Assembly: GCA_018401645.1 (NCBI GenBank)
Contig: JAGYKK010000009.1
Location: forward strand, 29,632-93,631
Source: Mycobacterium sp.
GTDB taxonomy: Bacteria > Actinomycetota > Actinomycetes > Mycobacteriales > Mycobacteriaceae
Length of the DNA stretch: 64,000 bases
Direction: 5' to 3'
A program made the position numbers and the translations under genes. Positions 8,443 to 18,926 of the stretch are shown one piece after another. How positions within the stretch are numbered: the stretch's first letter is position 1; each line of letters begins with the position of its first letter. A model generated the notes under the pieces. That model searched no databases, had not been told where the DNA came from, and worked only from the letters and a program-made list of their open reading frames with translations.

Positions 8443-9575
8443 ATGCCAAGCATCCCCCAGTCACTGCTGTGGATCTCACTAGTGGTGCTATGGCTCTTCG
8501 TTTTGGTGCCGATGCTCATCAGCAAAGCGTGAGACGGTCCGCCGGACGAGCGATGTCGCCCTTACCACCCGGGTGCTGGGCGATGCCCAAGGCTCGCCTG
8601 GTCAGGCGCCGTGGCCGGCGACGGGCCACCGCCATGGTCCGGACTGGCAGCGCGACGCCGACCCCACCGATGAGCACGACGAAGTCGGGGAACGACGAGG
8701 GCTGTGCGCCGCACGTGCTGGTGGCCGCCGCGAGCGACGTCGGTGATGGTCGTTGCCATGTCGGGTCGGTCCGCGCTGCGGGGAGGATCTAGCGAACCCG
8801 TCTACCTCGATGTCGATGTCGTCGACGGGACCTCGGGCACTGCCGGTTGGCTCCGACGGCCAGGAGAGCCCAGCCTGTTTGCGACGGATCCGCCGGCGCC
8901 GGACGAGTCCGGCGCGCGAGGGTTCGTCAGTGCTGAGCCATCGGCGGAATCCGCCATTTCTGAGGAGACAGCGTTCGATCCGATCGCGGAGCCGGTGGAC
9001 CAGGACGATCCGCGGGACGGTCTCGACGAGTACGAGTACATCGACGACACGTCCGGCCTGGAGACCGAGGCGATCGCCGAGGCTATGGGCGCCCGCGGAT
9101 GAGCGGGTGGACGGCCTCGGAGGCGTCATCGGCGAACCGCCGACGTCCGCATCGCGGCCCGGCAACCGTCAGCGGCGCCTGGAGACCACGACCACGGCCG
9201 CGGTGAGCGCCTTGCCGCAAGTACCGGTTCCGCACCCGGGTGTTGTCGCCATGTCGGCCATCATGGTGGCGTCCGCCGTGGCGTCGTGGCACCCTCAACG
9301 GCCTTTGGTGAGTCGGTGGTGCCACCGCGACGGTCACCGTGCTCTACCTGGCCTACCTGCGCCATTGGGCGCGGATCGAGGCCCAGGTTCGCCGCCGCCG
9401 ACAGCGCATGGCGCGCACCACGACCGATGGAACGCGCCCCCGAATGGAGCGTCGACTATCAGCGAGGCCGAGGTTCCCGGCCCGGCTCCGGCGGCCCGGC
9501 GCGGCGGTGCTCGATATCGACGACGAGGATCCCGTCTTCAGGCATCTCGACGGGTCGCCTACAGTCGGCTTATGA
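8443..9575 (+). pseudogene. sepX: SepX/GlpR-like divisome membrane protein (frame disrupted)
   Basis: Ortholog of Rv0996. It starts MPSIPQSLLWISLVVLWLFV with a membrane helix, then an acidic cytoplasmic region (DEYEYIDDTSGLETEAIAEAMG, 8990-9090), two further membrane spans around 9230-9350 (KYRFRTRVL ... VTVLYLAYLRHW), an Arg-rich coil ARIEAQVRRRRQRMAR and the conserved end VLDIDDEDPVFRHLDG. Streptomyces SepX and corynebacterial GlpR of this family recruit the division machinery and bind Glp. Frame breaks occur just after residue 28, near 8700, near 9100 and at 9330, so the protein is not readable in one piece. Boundaries are ATG 8443 and TGA 9573-9575. Confidence 0.75.
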
Positions 9576-9641
9576 CCTGCCGAGGGCGGCTGGCGTGAGT
9601 AGGACTTTCGGGCGTTCGGGCTGGTAGCCTGCATACGACCA

Positions 9642-9717
9642 AGGGCTATAGCGCAGTTGGTAGCGCGTCTCGTTCGCATCGAGAAGGTCGGGGTTCCGAT
9701 TCCCCTTAGCTCCACCA
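9642..9717 (+). tRNA. tRNA-Ala (anticodon CGC)
   Basis: Cloverleaf visible: D-loop AGTTGGTAG, anticodon stem TCTCG/CGAGA around loop TTCGCAT (anticodon CGC), T-arm GGGGTTCCGATTCCCC, acceptor 3' strand TAGCTCC followed by encoded ACCA. The first acceptor pair would be A-C, and the third a G-U wobble; a base error at the 5' end is possible. Decodes the GCG Ala codon, common in this genome. Confidence 0.9.
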
Positions 9718-9799
9718 TTTGTTCCTGCCTTTTCTCAGCCCGGCGCCGTAGTCGGCGTGCCGCGGCCACCCGGCGAGCCGCTCGTACGTTATCGTTTCG

Positions 9800-10474
9800 T
9801 GATGTTTGTACGGATTGATGAGCGAAAAAGTGGTCGGCGCTGATCGGTGCCGGGTCGTGGGCTCCGACGATCGTCCTGCCGGCCGCCGTTGGCTCTTCGC
9901 CGCCGTGGCCGGTGCGAATCCCGGCCCGGGGGAGGTCGCCGCTCCGGCCGGCGACCATGCGCGTGTGCTGCCGGAGGTGGCCCCGGCCCCCGAATTGCCA
10001 GTGGCTGGGGCCCCGGCCCCGGGAGCTCAAATAGCCGCCGCGCCGCGGCGGCGGTGGTGGTACCAGCCGCCCACGTGGCGGGCGCCCGTTCCACCGCAGG
10101 GTTGCTCCGGAACAGGGTCTGCAGGTCAAGACCATCCTCGCAGCGCACTGGTGTCAGCGCTGCTTTCCCACAGATCCACCAACGCGATCGGGGTCAGCCG
10201 GACATAAGCCGTGGCACCCCAGCGGGCGGGCGATTGATCTGATGATCCCGAACCCTGGCAGTGCCGAGGGCATCGCACTCGGCGACTCGATCCTCGCGTT
10301 CGTGATGGATAACGCGGGCCGATTCGAGGTGCAGGACGTGATTTGGCGAGGAACGTACTACACACCGGGTGGCAATTGCCAGCGGGTCCGGCTACGGCCA
10401 CCACGACCACATTGCACATCACCACCGTCGGCGGTGGGTTTCCGAACGGCGGGGAAGAGTACCCGGCCAGCTGA
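9800..10474 (+). pseudogene. Secreted protein with VanY/LAS-like C-terminal domain (frame disrupted)
   Basis: N-terminal hydrophobic stretch (PTIVLPAAVGA) and an Ala/Pro-rich linker (VLPEVAPAPELPVAGAPAPG) are followed by the conserved domain: GLQVKTILAAR, HPSGRAIDLMIPNPGS, GIALGDSILAFVMDNAGRF, VQDVIWRG and GYGHHDHIHITTVGGG. The HPSGRAIDLM ... HDHIH pattern is that of the 'ARB-07466-like' domain seen in many mycobacterial exported proteins, with a metallopeptidase-like His/Asp/His layout that could act on cell wall. Indels occur before 10200 and near 10375. Only plus-strand gene in the 9.8-20.8 kb block. TGA 10472-10474. Confidence 0.65.
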
Positions 10475-10525
10475 TTTCGCGGGCGACGTACCGCCTCAGG
10501 TTTGGCGCAGTACCCGCGCCAGACC

Positions 10526-11940
10526 TTATTGACCTGTAGTGCCGTCACCCGCGCTAGTCGCTTGTCGTTGGCGGGGATGACGTGCCATGGTGCGGCATCA
10601 GAGGTGGTACGCAAAATCGTCTGATCGACCGCCTTGACGTAGTCGTCCATCGCTCGCGGTTGCGGTAGTCCTCTTCGGTGATCTTGTGGGACTTGTAAGC
10701 GGTCTGCTCGCGCGCTGTAAAGCGAGCGAGTTGTTCCTCGGGGACACGTGCAGCCAGAACTTCGCGACATAGTAGCCGCGTTCGACAAGTTGACTTTCGA
10801 AGTCATTGATCGTCGTAGGCCCGCTGCCATTCCGCGGGAGCGGCGGAGCCTTCGACCCGTTCGGGGAGCAGCCGTACCAGGTTCCGGTCGAAGATCACGA
10901 CCTTGCCGCCACGGCGGCAGATCGCGCCAGAAGCGCCACGGGTAGTGGAACTTGCGCTCCTCCTCGGTGGGGGCGGCCACCGGGATCACCCGTAGTCACC
11001 GGCCTCCATGGCGCCGGTGATCCGCCGGATGAGCCCGCCTTTTCCGGCGGCATCCCACCCTCGAAGGCCAAAACTGTTCCCACCCCGCGTTTTCGCGCCT
11101 CAATCGCCAGTCAGTGCAGCCGGGACTGCTGTTTGGCAAGCTTCGCCCGGTAGTCCTCCTACTCAGCGTCCCGGAAGATCGAGCACGAGCACATCGGAGG
11201 CGGCGTCGGTATCTCCGAACACCGGTTCAGCACCGAGAGTCCCGGGGATCGGGATTTCTCAGCCAGCCGGGTCGACAGCGCCGGGGGATCGTTCGAGCGA
11301 CGGTCAGGTCGCGGTACCGACATCTGGACTCGACAATCGTCAGGGTGCACCGGGCCGCTGTCTCCGCAGTATCCGCTCGGCGATGGGAAGCACCGGACCG
11401 AGTGCATCCAGAACCGCCCGGTCGCGTTGGTCCACCTGCCAGCCCGTTTCCGGGATGCTTCTCTGCCGCCTTGGTTCTTCTTCTGAATTTTCGCCGGGGT
11501 GTGCAGGAGAATTTCAGGATCAGGGCACCATCGGTGACCAGTGCGTGTTGCATGGTGGCGTATGACGAAGCCAGATGGAGAATTCGGGTTCGTCGATATC
11601 ACCCTCGGCGCGCAATTTATTCGCCCGCATCAGGCCGCCGACGAAGGAGGCGGCCACGGGGAGGCAATGACCGCCATAGTCGCCACAGTTGGGGCGCTGT
11701 GATTCCCTCCTCGGTGGGATCAGCGAACACCCGGGTGTCGGCGTAGCGAGTCCATCCGCGTTGAGTTGGGTCGACCGCGCGTTGACGCCAGCCGATCTCT
11801 CCCGGCGATCCAGATGACCACCGGGAAGTCGGCGTCGCGCAGGTCGTACTGGGCGTTGATCAGACCGACCCGCAGGTCTCCGATCGCCTCCTCAATTCGG
11901 TCTTGCCAATTTTGTTACCGACCTCGGATACCTCGAGCAT
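10526..11940 (-). pseudogene. pap: Polyphosphate:AMP phosphotransferase (two-domain PPK2 family, frame disrupted)
   Basis: Two tandem PPK2 domains. The start MLEVSEVGNKIGKTE and INAQYDLRDADFPVVIWIAG (Walker-A-like region) begin at ATG 11940; DGALILKFFLHTPAKIQKK ends domain 1. Domain 2 has FHYPWRFWRDLP (cf. LWRFWRHIP), the LARFTAR/YKSHKITEED region and the strongly conserved WDDYVKAVDQTILRTTSDA, APWHVIPANDKRLARVTALQ. The family moves phosphate from polyphosphate to AMP, yielding ADP. Domain content and order identify it as the AMP-specific two-domain type. There are many single-base indels; the coding span is slightly short for about 490 aa, suggesting lost bases. The end is placed at TAA 10526-10528 and is approximate. 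Confidence 0.75.
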
Positions 11941-12036
11941 GTCTCAGCATCCCACCGCGGCCACGCCGGTGGTGCAGTTGTTCAGGTCGCGCTTCGTTCG
12001 TCGGCCTCCAGGGCATTCAGCACTGCTGCGCGAGTG

Positions 12037-12988
12037 TCAGGCGTTCGGTAACGGAGGGTCCGCCGCCGCCCCTGCGGGCAGGTCACTGAGCGCGGCCGGA
12101 TTGTGCTCGGCAGGCGTGGTGGTGTCGATGAACACCGTCACCGACTCGACGAACCTCGCCGGATCGTCGTGGAAGGGAAATGGCCCGGGTTCTGAAGATC
12201 TCCAACCGGGAACCGGGCATGGCGGCGTGAGCCATCTGGGCGTGACCAACCGGTATGACGGCATCGTCTGCTCCCCAGATCAGTTGCACCGGAACGGATT
12301 CCGTCAAATAACAGCGGTCCAGCATAGTGCTACCTGTCCGCGCCAGTCCACAACAGCGCGCGCAGCGTCACGGGTGAATGCCGACGAGGCGGTGGGTTCG
12401 AACCCAGATCGGCCAATTCGCAGCATCGTAGGATGTCGGCCCAGTCCATGGAACCGACGACCGTGCCCAATAAACGCCCGAACGCCTGGGGTCGGCAGCA
12501 CCAGAGGTCGAGTAATGCCAGGGCCTCCGCGCCGACCGGCAACGATGCAATCCGCGGTGCGATATTGACGTCCCTGGTGACACCACCGGAACCCACCAGG
12601 ATCAGGCGTTCCCGCAGGTGTGGAAACTGATAGGCGAATTGCATCGCCACCCCACCGCGCCAGTGCGACGACGGTGGCCCGTTCGATACCGAGGACGCTC
12701 AGCGAGTCGCGCATCCCGTTCGCGTAGGCGGCAACCGCGAATAGTCCGCCCGGTTTATCCGACTGACCGTGCCCCAACAGATCCGGAGCGATCACGGTGA
12801 ACCGCCGTGCCAGGCTGCTGTGCACTGTTTGCCCAGGTGGTCGAGTTGTCCCCGACACCGTGGATCAGGATCAGCGTCGGGCCATGACCGGCGATCGGAA
12901 ACGCCGGCGATAGCCGTGGATCATCGCGAATCTCAGTTGCGGTGTCGGATCGAGGACCGACTTCAGGCGGCGCTTAGTCCGATGCCAT
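12037..12988 (-). pseudogene. Alpha/beta hydrolase, Rv2715-like (frame disrupted)
   Basis: Spliced frames match the Rv2715 type of alpha/beta hydrolase closely: [17 protein letters not shown] at the start, [14 protein letters not shown] (oxyanion region), SLARRFTVIAPDLLGHGQSDKP, VAAYANGMRDSLSVLGIERATVV, MQFAYQFPHLRERLILVGSGG, LDRCYLTESVPVQLIWGADD (catalytic Asp region) and FHDDPARFVES containing the catalytic His. The substrate is unknown. The nucleophile elbow region (usually GHSLGG) is broken by an indel and reads ALARWGG in one frame, so I cannot check the Ser. End TGA near 12037; start ATG 12986-12988 is best guess. Confidence 0.72.
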
Positions 12989-13063
12989 GACACCTCAAGC
13001 GATCCGGGACGGAAGTTCAGTCTAACAGCGCTCCGGAAGCTTCCACTCGAGTTCCTCGGCCGC

Positions 13064-15519
13064 CTACTCGTTGTCGCCACCGTGGCCAGTGTCGCGGCGA
13101 CCGACGAGTCGGCAATTAATCCGCGGGCGGCCGGCCACACCCAGTTGCACTTTGCAGGGGAGATCGTCGCCGTGTTCGCGGGTGTATTCCCGGGCGTGGA
13201 TTCCGGTTGTCCACCATCTGCTGGCGCAACGGCATACCGGGAACCGAGTTTCGGCACTCGGTCGATGACGTCGATCACGAGATGGAAGCGGTCCAGATCG
13301 TTGAGCATCACCATGTCGAAAGGAGTGGTGGTGGTGCCCTCCTCCTTGTATCCCCGGACGTGGATTTAAGCGCATCGTTGCTGCGGCGGTACCAGGCGGT
13401 GGATTAGCCACGGGTAGCCGTGATGACGAAGATGACCACGGCCTCGGTGAAGACCATGTCGAACTCACGGTTGGACAGCCCGTGCGGGTGCTCGCTGGAA
13501 TCCTGCAGGCGCATCAGATCCACCACGTTGACGAAGCGCACCCCGAGTTCCGGAACGTGCTGGCGCAGTAGGTCCGCCGCCCGGCCAGCGCCTCCAGCGT
13601 CGGCACGTCACCCGGCTGAGGCCAGCACGACGTCAGTTCGCAGCCGTACTCCTCGGTGCCGGCCCATTCCCGGAATTCCCACCCCGCGGGTGCGGTGCGC
13701 GATCGCCTCGTCCATGGTTAGGAAGTTTCGGGTGCGGTTGCTGAAACGACGACGTTGACGTACTGCCGCGACCGCAGGCAATGGTCGTAGGTGGAGAGCA
13801 GTGTGTTGGCGTCCGGCGGCAGATACACCCGCACCACCTCCCCGGCGCTCTTGTTCACGACGTGATCGATGAAACCCGGGTCTGGTGAGAGAAGCCGTTG
13901 TGGTCTTGGCGCCACGCTGACTGGACAACAGGTAGTTCAGGCTCGCGATGGGACGGCGCCACGGGATGTAGTTGTGACCTTGAGCCACTTCGCGTGCTGG
14001 TTGAACATCGAGTCGATGATGATGTGGATGGTGCCTCGTAGCAGTTGAACAAGCCGTGCCGGCCGGTGGCAGATAACCCTCGAGCCAGCCCTGGCACTGG
14101 TGTTCAGACAGCATCTCGACCACCCGGCCGGCTGGGCGAGGTGGTCATCGACCTCAGGACGAAGAACTCCGCATTCCACTGTTTATCGGTCGCCTCGAAC
14201 ACGGGTTGTAGCCGATTGGAGGCGGTTTCGTCGAGTCCGAAGATCCGGAAGTTGTCGAGTTGAGCCGAACGACGTCGGTCAACCGCTGGCCGAGCACCTT
14301 GGTCGCTTCGGCGGTGGCCCCGGCGCGGAGTACCTCGACGGCATAGTCGCGGAAGACGGGGGAGTCGGAGTCCTTCAGGAGTAACCCGCCATTGGCATGT
14401 GGGTTGTCGCTCATCCGCAGCGTGCCCCGTGGAGCCAATGCGGCGATGTCCGGAGTTAAGAGTTTGCCTGTCGGATCAAATAATTCCTCCCGGTCGGTAG
14501 GAGGCCAACCAGTCGGCGAGCTGCGGTGCTCCGGTGTGTCGCGCACTGGCCAGCGGGACCTGATGCGCTCGCCACGGCGGTGGTCTTCTTACACCCATCG
14601 ATGAAGCGGGGCCAGTCCAGCCCTTCAGGGTGCGGAAGACGATCATCGGCCACCACGCAGCCGGGTCTCATCCCCGGCGGCGGCATTGGCCTGATGGTGG
14701 CGACCTGTGGGGACCTCGTCGAGTAACGCGGCGAAGCGGCGGTGGGCATCGGTGGTCGGGAGTTGTCGTCGGCAACCTCGAAGAAATACGGATTATGGCC
14801 GTAACCGATCATCAGGCTTCGCAGCTCATCGGGCAGGATACGATCCAGCACAGTCCAGTTGGCGATCTTGTAGCCGTTGGTGCAGGATTGGTAGGACGAC
14901 ACCGTCTTTGAAGGGGTGCATGAACTTGTTGGAATGCAAGCTGGTCGCCAAGGCTCCGGTCTCAGCCTCGCCATCGCCGATGACCGCGGCGCGACGGGAA
15001 GATCGGGATTGTCGAACGCCGCACCGTAGGCGTGCGGAAGGGCGTAGCCAGAGTTCGCCGCCCTCATGGATGGAACCGGGAGTTTCCGGGGCGACGTGGG
15101 AGGGAATTCCGCCCGGGAAGGAGGAAACTGCCGGAACAACCGTCGCAGGCCACCTCGGTGTCGGTGGTGATGTCGGGATGGGTCTCGGTGTAGGTGCCGT
15201 CGGTGGAGCGCTGGCCCATAGGCCGGGACCGCCGTGGCCGGGACCGGTGATGTGACCGTGGACTGGGCGCGTTCGCAGATCATCCGGTGAGGTGGGCGTA
15301 AAGGAAATTGAGCCCCGGCGTGGTGCCCCCAGTGTCGAGCAGTCGTGGTTTGACGTCCTCGCGTGACAGTGGGGTCCGCAGCAGCGGGTTGTCGAGGAGG
15401 TAGATCTGGCCGACGGAGGTAGTTGGTGGCGCGCCACCACCCCGTCGATCCGGGCGATCATCTCGTGGCCAGCGCCGATGCTGGGAGGCCTGCCAGGCGG
15501 TGGGAGGTGTCGCGGTCAT
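13064..15519 (-). pseudogene. xfp: Phosphoketolase (xylulose-5-P/fructose-6-P, frame disrupted)
   Basis: Thiamine diphosphate enzyme splitting xylulose-5-phosphate or fructose-6-phosphate to acetyl phosphate. N-terminal part [20 protein letters not shown] and [14 protein letters not shown], then [30 protein letters not shown], the ThDP site [22 protein letters not shown], and toward the C-terminus [23 protein letters not shown] and [11 protein letters not shown]. These fall in all three minus frames with a dozen or more switches. Total span corresponds to about 800 aa, the family size. ATG 15517-15519; the 3' boundary (13064-13140) is uncertain. Glycogen phosphorylase lies 90 bp upstream. Confidence 0.82.
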
Positions 15520-15608
15520 GGCGTCTCCAATCCATCGTGGTGCCGGGCCCGTCGATCAGGCCAGTCCGGGGTCCCCAGTTCGGGATCCCCAGTCCCGAGA
15601 TCCCCAGT

Positions 15609-18007
15609 TCAGGATCCCCTAGTCAGGACAGGGCCGGGCCGACGTTTCCAGTTCATCGCCCAGTACTCGGTGATCGGTCGGTCAGGAAGGCACTCCCGCG
15701 CAGAGTTGAGGATCGACTTCGAGTCGGTCAGGGCGTCCAGCCAGGTATTGCCGACCTCGTTCTGGCTTCGGATGTAGTCGGCGTAATCCGCCAGCACCGG
15801 GAAGTGGTCGTGGTTGCGAAGGTTGCCCAGCAGCGGTGCAAATACCTCGGTGTCACCGCCGGAGAAGCGACCCTCGGCGATGCAGTCCAGGGCGGTCGCC
15901 AGTTCACCGGAGACATGGTCGCGGGGCCAGTAGCCCTCCACGATGGAGTTGCGTCACCTCCTCGACCGTGAGTCGAACAGGAAGAAGTTCTCCGGACCGG
16001 CCTCGGCCGCATCTCGGCGTTGGCGCCTGCGTCGGTGCCGATGGTCAGGGCTCCATTCATCATGAACTTCGCTGCCGGTTCCGGGGCTTCCTTTCCGGCG
16101 GTGAAATCTGCTCCGAGAGGTCCGCGGCCGGATAAATCAACTGGCCGTTCTGAGCATTGAAGTTCGGGATGAACGCCACCTTCATGCGATCGTTGACATC
16201 GGGGTCGGAGTTGACCGTCTCCCGCAGGTTGATCAACTTGATGATGAGTTTGGCGATGGTAGCCGGGGGCGGCTTTGCCGCGAAATATATGCCCAGGGGG
16301 CGATCTTGAGATCAGGTTCTGCTTGATCCGGTTGTAGGCGGTGATGATGTACGGGACGTTGGTGCTGCCGCTTGTACTCATGAATTCGTTTGACCTGGAC
16401 GTCGAAGAGCCAGTCCGGATTCAAGACGATTCCGGTGTGCGCCTGATGTAGTCGACAGCCGCGCCTTGTTCTCCCGCTTGACGGCACGCCAACGCTGGCC
16501 GAATGCGGGGTCGTCCACCGGTGCCAGGGCCGCAACTTCGAGATCGACCATCCAACCCTCGCCGATGGTCTCGTCAGGCAACCCGCGCAGTCGGGGTTGC
16601 TCAGGCCCACGAATCGCCGCGGTGTGACGCCGTTGGTCTTGTTGCTGAACCGATCCGGCCACAGCTCGTAGAAGTCCTTGAGGATCGTGGTCTTGACCAG
16701 TTCAGTGCATCGCGGCGACCCCGTTGACGGCGTGGCTGCCGACGGTGGCCGGTCGTATCGGACGCTCTTGGAACCGTCCTCGCCGATGATCGACATCCGT
16801 CGAACCCGGGCCTCATCACCGGGAAACTGGCCCGGACTTCGTCGAGGAAGCGCGGTTGATCTCGAAGATGATCTCAAGATGGCGCGGGGCAGGAACTGCT
16901 CGAACATCGACAGCGGCCAGGTCTCAGGCCTCCGGCAGCAGGGTGTGGTTGGTCGTGACATTGTTGCCACGGTGATCCGCCGACTCGTCCCAGCCCAGGT
17001 GGCGCTCGTCCATCAGCAGTCGCATCCAGTTCGGCAACGGCGATCGACGGGTGGGTGTCATTGAGTTGGACGGCCACCCGATCGGGCAGCGAGCGCACGT
17101 GGCTGCCCGCGGGTCCTCGATCAGATTTTGGGATGTCCTGCAATGAGCACGGGAACGAAGAAGTACTGCTGCGGCAACCGCAGTTGCTTGCCCGCCGCCG
17201 GCGCTCGTCGTTGGGATAAAGGATCTTAGTGACGGTCTCGGAGACCACCTCGTCCTCGACCACGCGGTAGTAGTCGCCGGCGTTGAACGCATCGAGCGAG
17301 TTCTTTCATCGCCCGGGCGCTCCATAGGGTCAGGGTGTTGCAGGTGTTCACGCCGTAGCCCTGGATCGGGGAGCCGTAGTAGACGCCCTTGACCGAGCGC
17401 TGCGGAATCCCACTCGACCCGCTCAACGCCCTGCTCGTCGAGAATTGGCGCTCAGTGTAGCCGCCCCACTTGACCTGATAGTTCCAGTTCGGGCTTGGCG
17501 ATCTCCCACGGGTTGCCTCGGCCAGCCAATTGTCAGTGGTCTCGACTTGCCGACCGTCATGGATCTCCTGGTCAGTGCCGAACTCGTAGCGAATGCCGTA
17601 GCCGATCGCCGGTCGCTGCAGGGTGGCCAGCGATTCCAGGTAACACGCCGCCAGTCGGCCCAGGCCGCCGTTGCCCAGGCCCGGTTCCTGTTCGCAGGCC
17701 AGCACCTCGTCAAGTCCTGGCCCAGCGCGGCCAGCGCGACCCGCGCCTCGTCCTCGATATCAGGTTGAGCGGGTTGTTGCCCAGATGCGGTCCCGAGCAG
17801 GAAACTCCCGCGGACAGGTAGCAGGCCACCTTCGAGGGACTGCCGCAGGTAGGTCTCAGTGGTCTTGACCCAGCGTTCCCTGCATGCGATCCTTGCGCCA
17901 GGGCCAGGGCCTGATAGTAGTGCTGCTGCTCGAGGGAGGGGCGTCGGGCCGACCGAGGAGTAGCGCAGGTGGTCCTCGATCCCACGACGCAGGCCGTTCG
18001 GGCTCAT
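15609..18007 (-). pseudogene. glgP: Glycogen/starch phosphorylase GlgP (GT35, frame disrupted)
   Basis: PLP-dependent phosphorolysis of alpha-1,4-glucan to glucose-1-phosphate. The start LRRGIEDHLRYS, then EQEPGLGNGGLGRLAACYLESLATL and [89 protein letters not shown] (active-site region) and the end DRPITEYWAMNWKRRPGP are all recognisable. This is the animal/E. coli MalP type, not the larger form at Rv1328. The PLP-lysine region near 15800-16050 is scrambled. Reads in three frames with many indels. ATG 18007; stop TAG near 15609. Confidence 0.83.
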
Positions 18008-18109
18008 CGCGGTCCGGTTATCTTCATGTCCGTTCGTGACCGGCCGGACGGGGACGGGTGGTACTTCAGACCGACGACGTGTGAATGACCTCGCTCATGG
18101 TTCCGCGCT

Positions 18110-18855
18110 CCCGGATTGTGTGTCGCCGTGGCGCAGGTATCACACCGGCGGGGATTTCGCTCCAGTTCAGGCAACCGGGCGGTGAACGAATCGCGACGTC
18201 AGTCCAACACGACGGACTGGACCGGGCCCCGGTCCTCGATAGTGGTGGTGACGTCGCGACACTCACCGATGACATCGACCCCCGGGTGGCGGTGGCGTTG
18301 GGGTCCTGCGGGCGCAGCGCGATGATCCACGTCGTTTTCCTCAACGCGGGGCGTGACTGGGAAAAAGCGGGTGACCGAGAACCCTGCGGCCCGTAACAGG
18401 TCGAGCATCGCCGCGATCCTGATCGTCAGCGGCCCAGGGCTTTGGGCCGGTGGATATGCCGATGCGCATCCGCCCCGAAACGGCAGGTCGCCGCGGCTGT
18501 TGCAGGCCGAGTGCCAAAACGAGGCCTCTCGACGACATCAGGCCCAGGATCGCCACCACCTCTCGGGCCGCGGGGACCTGACTTTGGATTCCTCAGGTGT
18601 CATCGGGCGGGTCTCATCAGTTGGGAACCCCGTCATGATCACTGACCATCCTGAAGAGCGGCGCATCCGGATAACACCGCCGCAACGATCGCGGTACTGG
18701 TCGGAATCTCCGACCAGGGCCTCGCGCGACGTCATGGTGGTGCCCCGTCGTCGCGGGTCGCAACAACTCCGGATCAATCAGCGGGACGCTCCAGTTCGGC
18801 AGGCCCAGTCCGGCGACCGAGCCAAGGACGCTGTCACGGTGCGGTGCGGTCATGC
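18110..18855 (-). pseudogene. Unrecognised frame-disrupted gene upstream of glgP
   Basis: Between the DUF1023 hydrolase gene and glgP there is about 750 bp with mycobacterial codon bias on the minus strand but no long frame. The likely start is ATG 18853-18855 (MTAPHRDSVLGSVAGLGLPN). Fragments that look protein-like are ALVGDSDQYRAIVAAVLSG, LTIRIAAMLDLLRAAGFSVTRFF, DVIGECRDVTTTIEDRGPVQ and GCLNWSEIPAGVIPAPRRH, in different frames. I do not recognise the family. Its position in a same-strand series with glgP, xfp and pap suggests co-transcription. It may also be two short genes. Confidence 0.4.
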
Positions 18856-18926
18856 CCCTGCTCCTCAAGTGCGGCGCCGTGGCCCGCGGCGATGCCAGCG
18901 ATGCTGAAGAGGGACTCGAACCGCTT

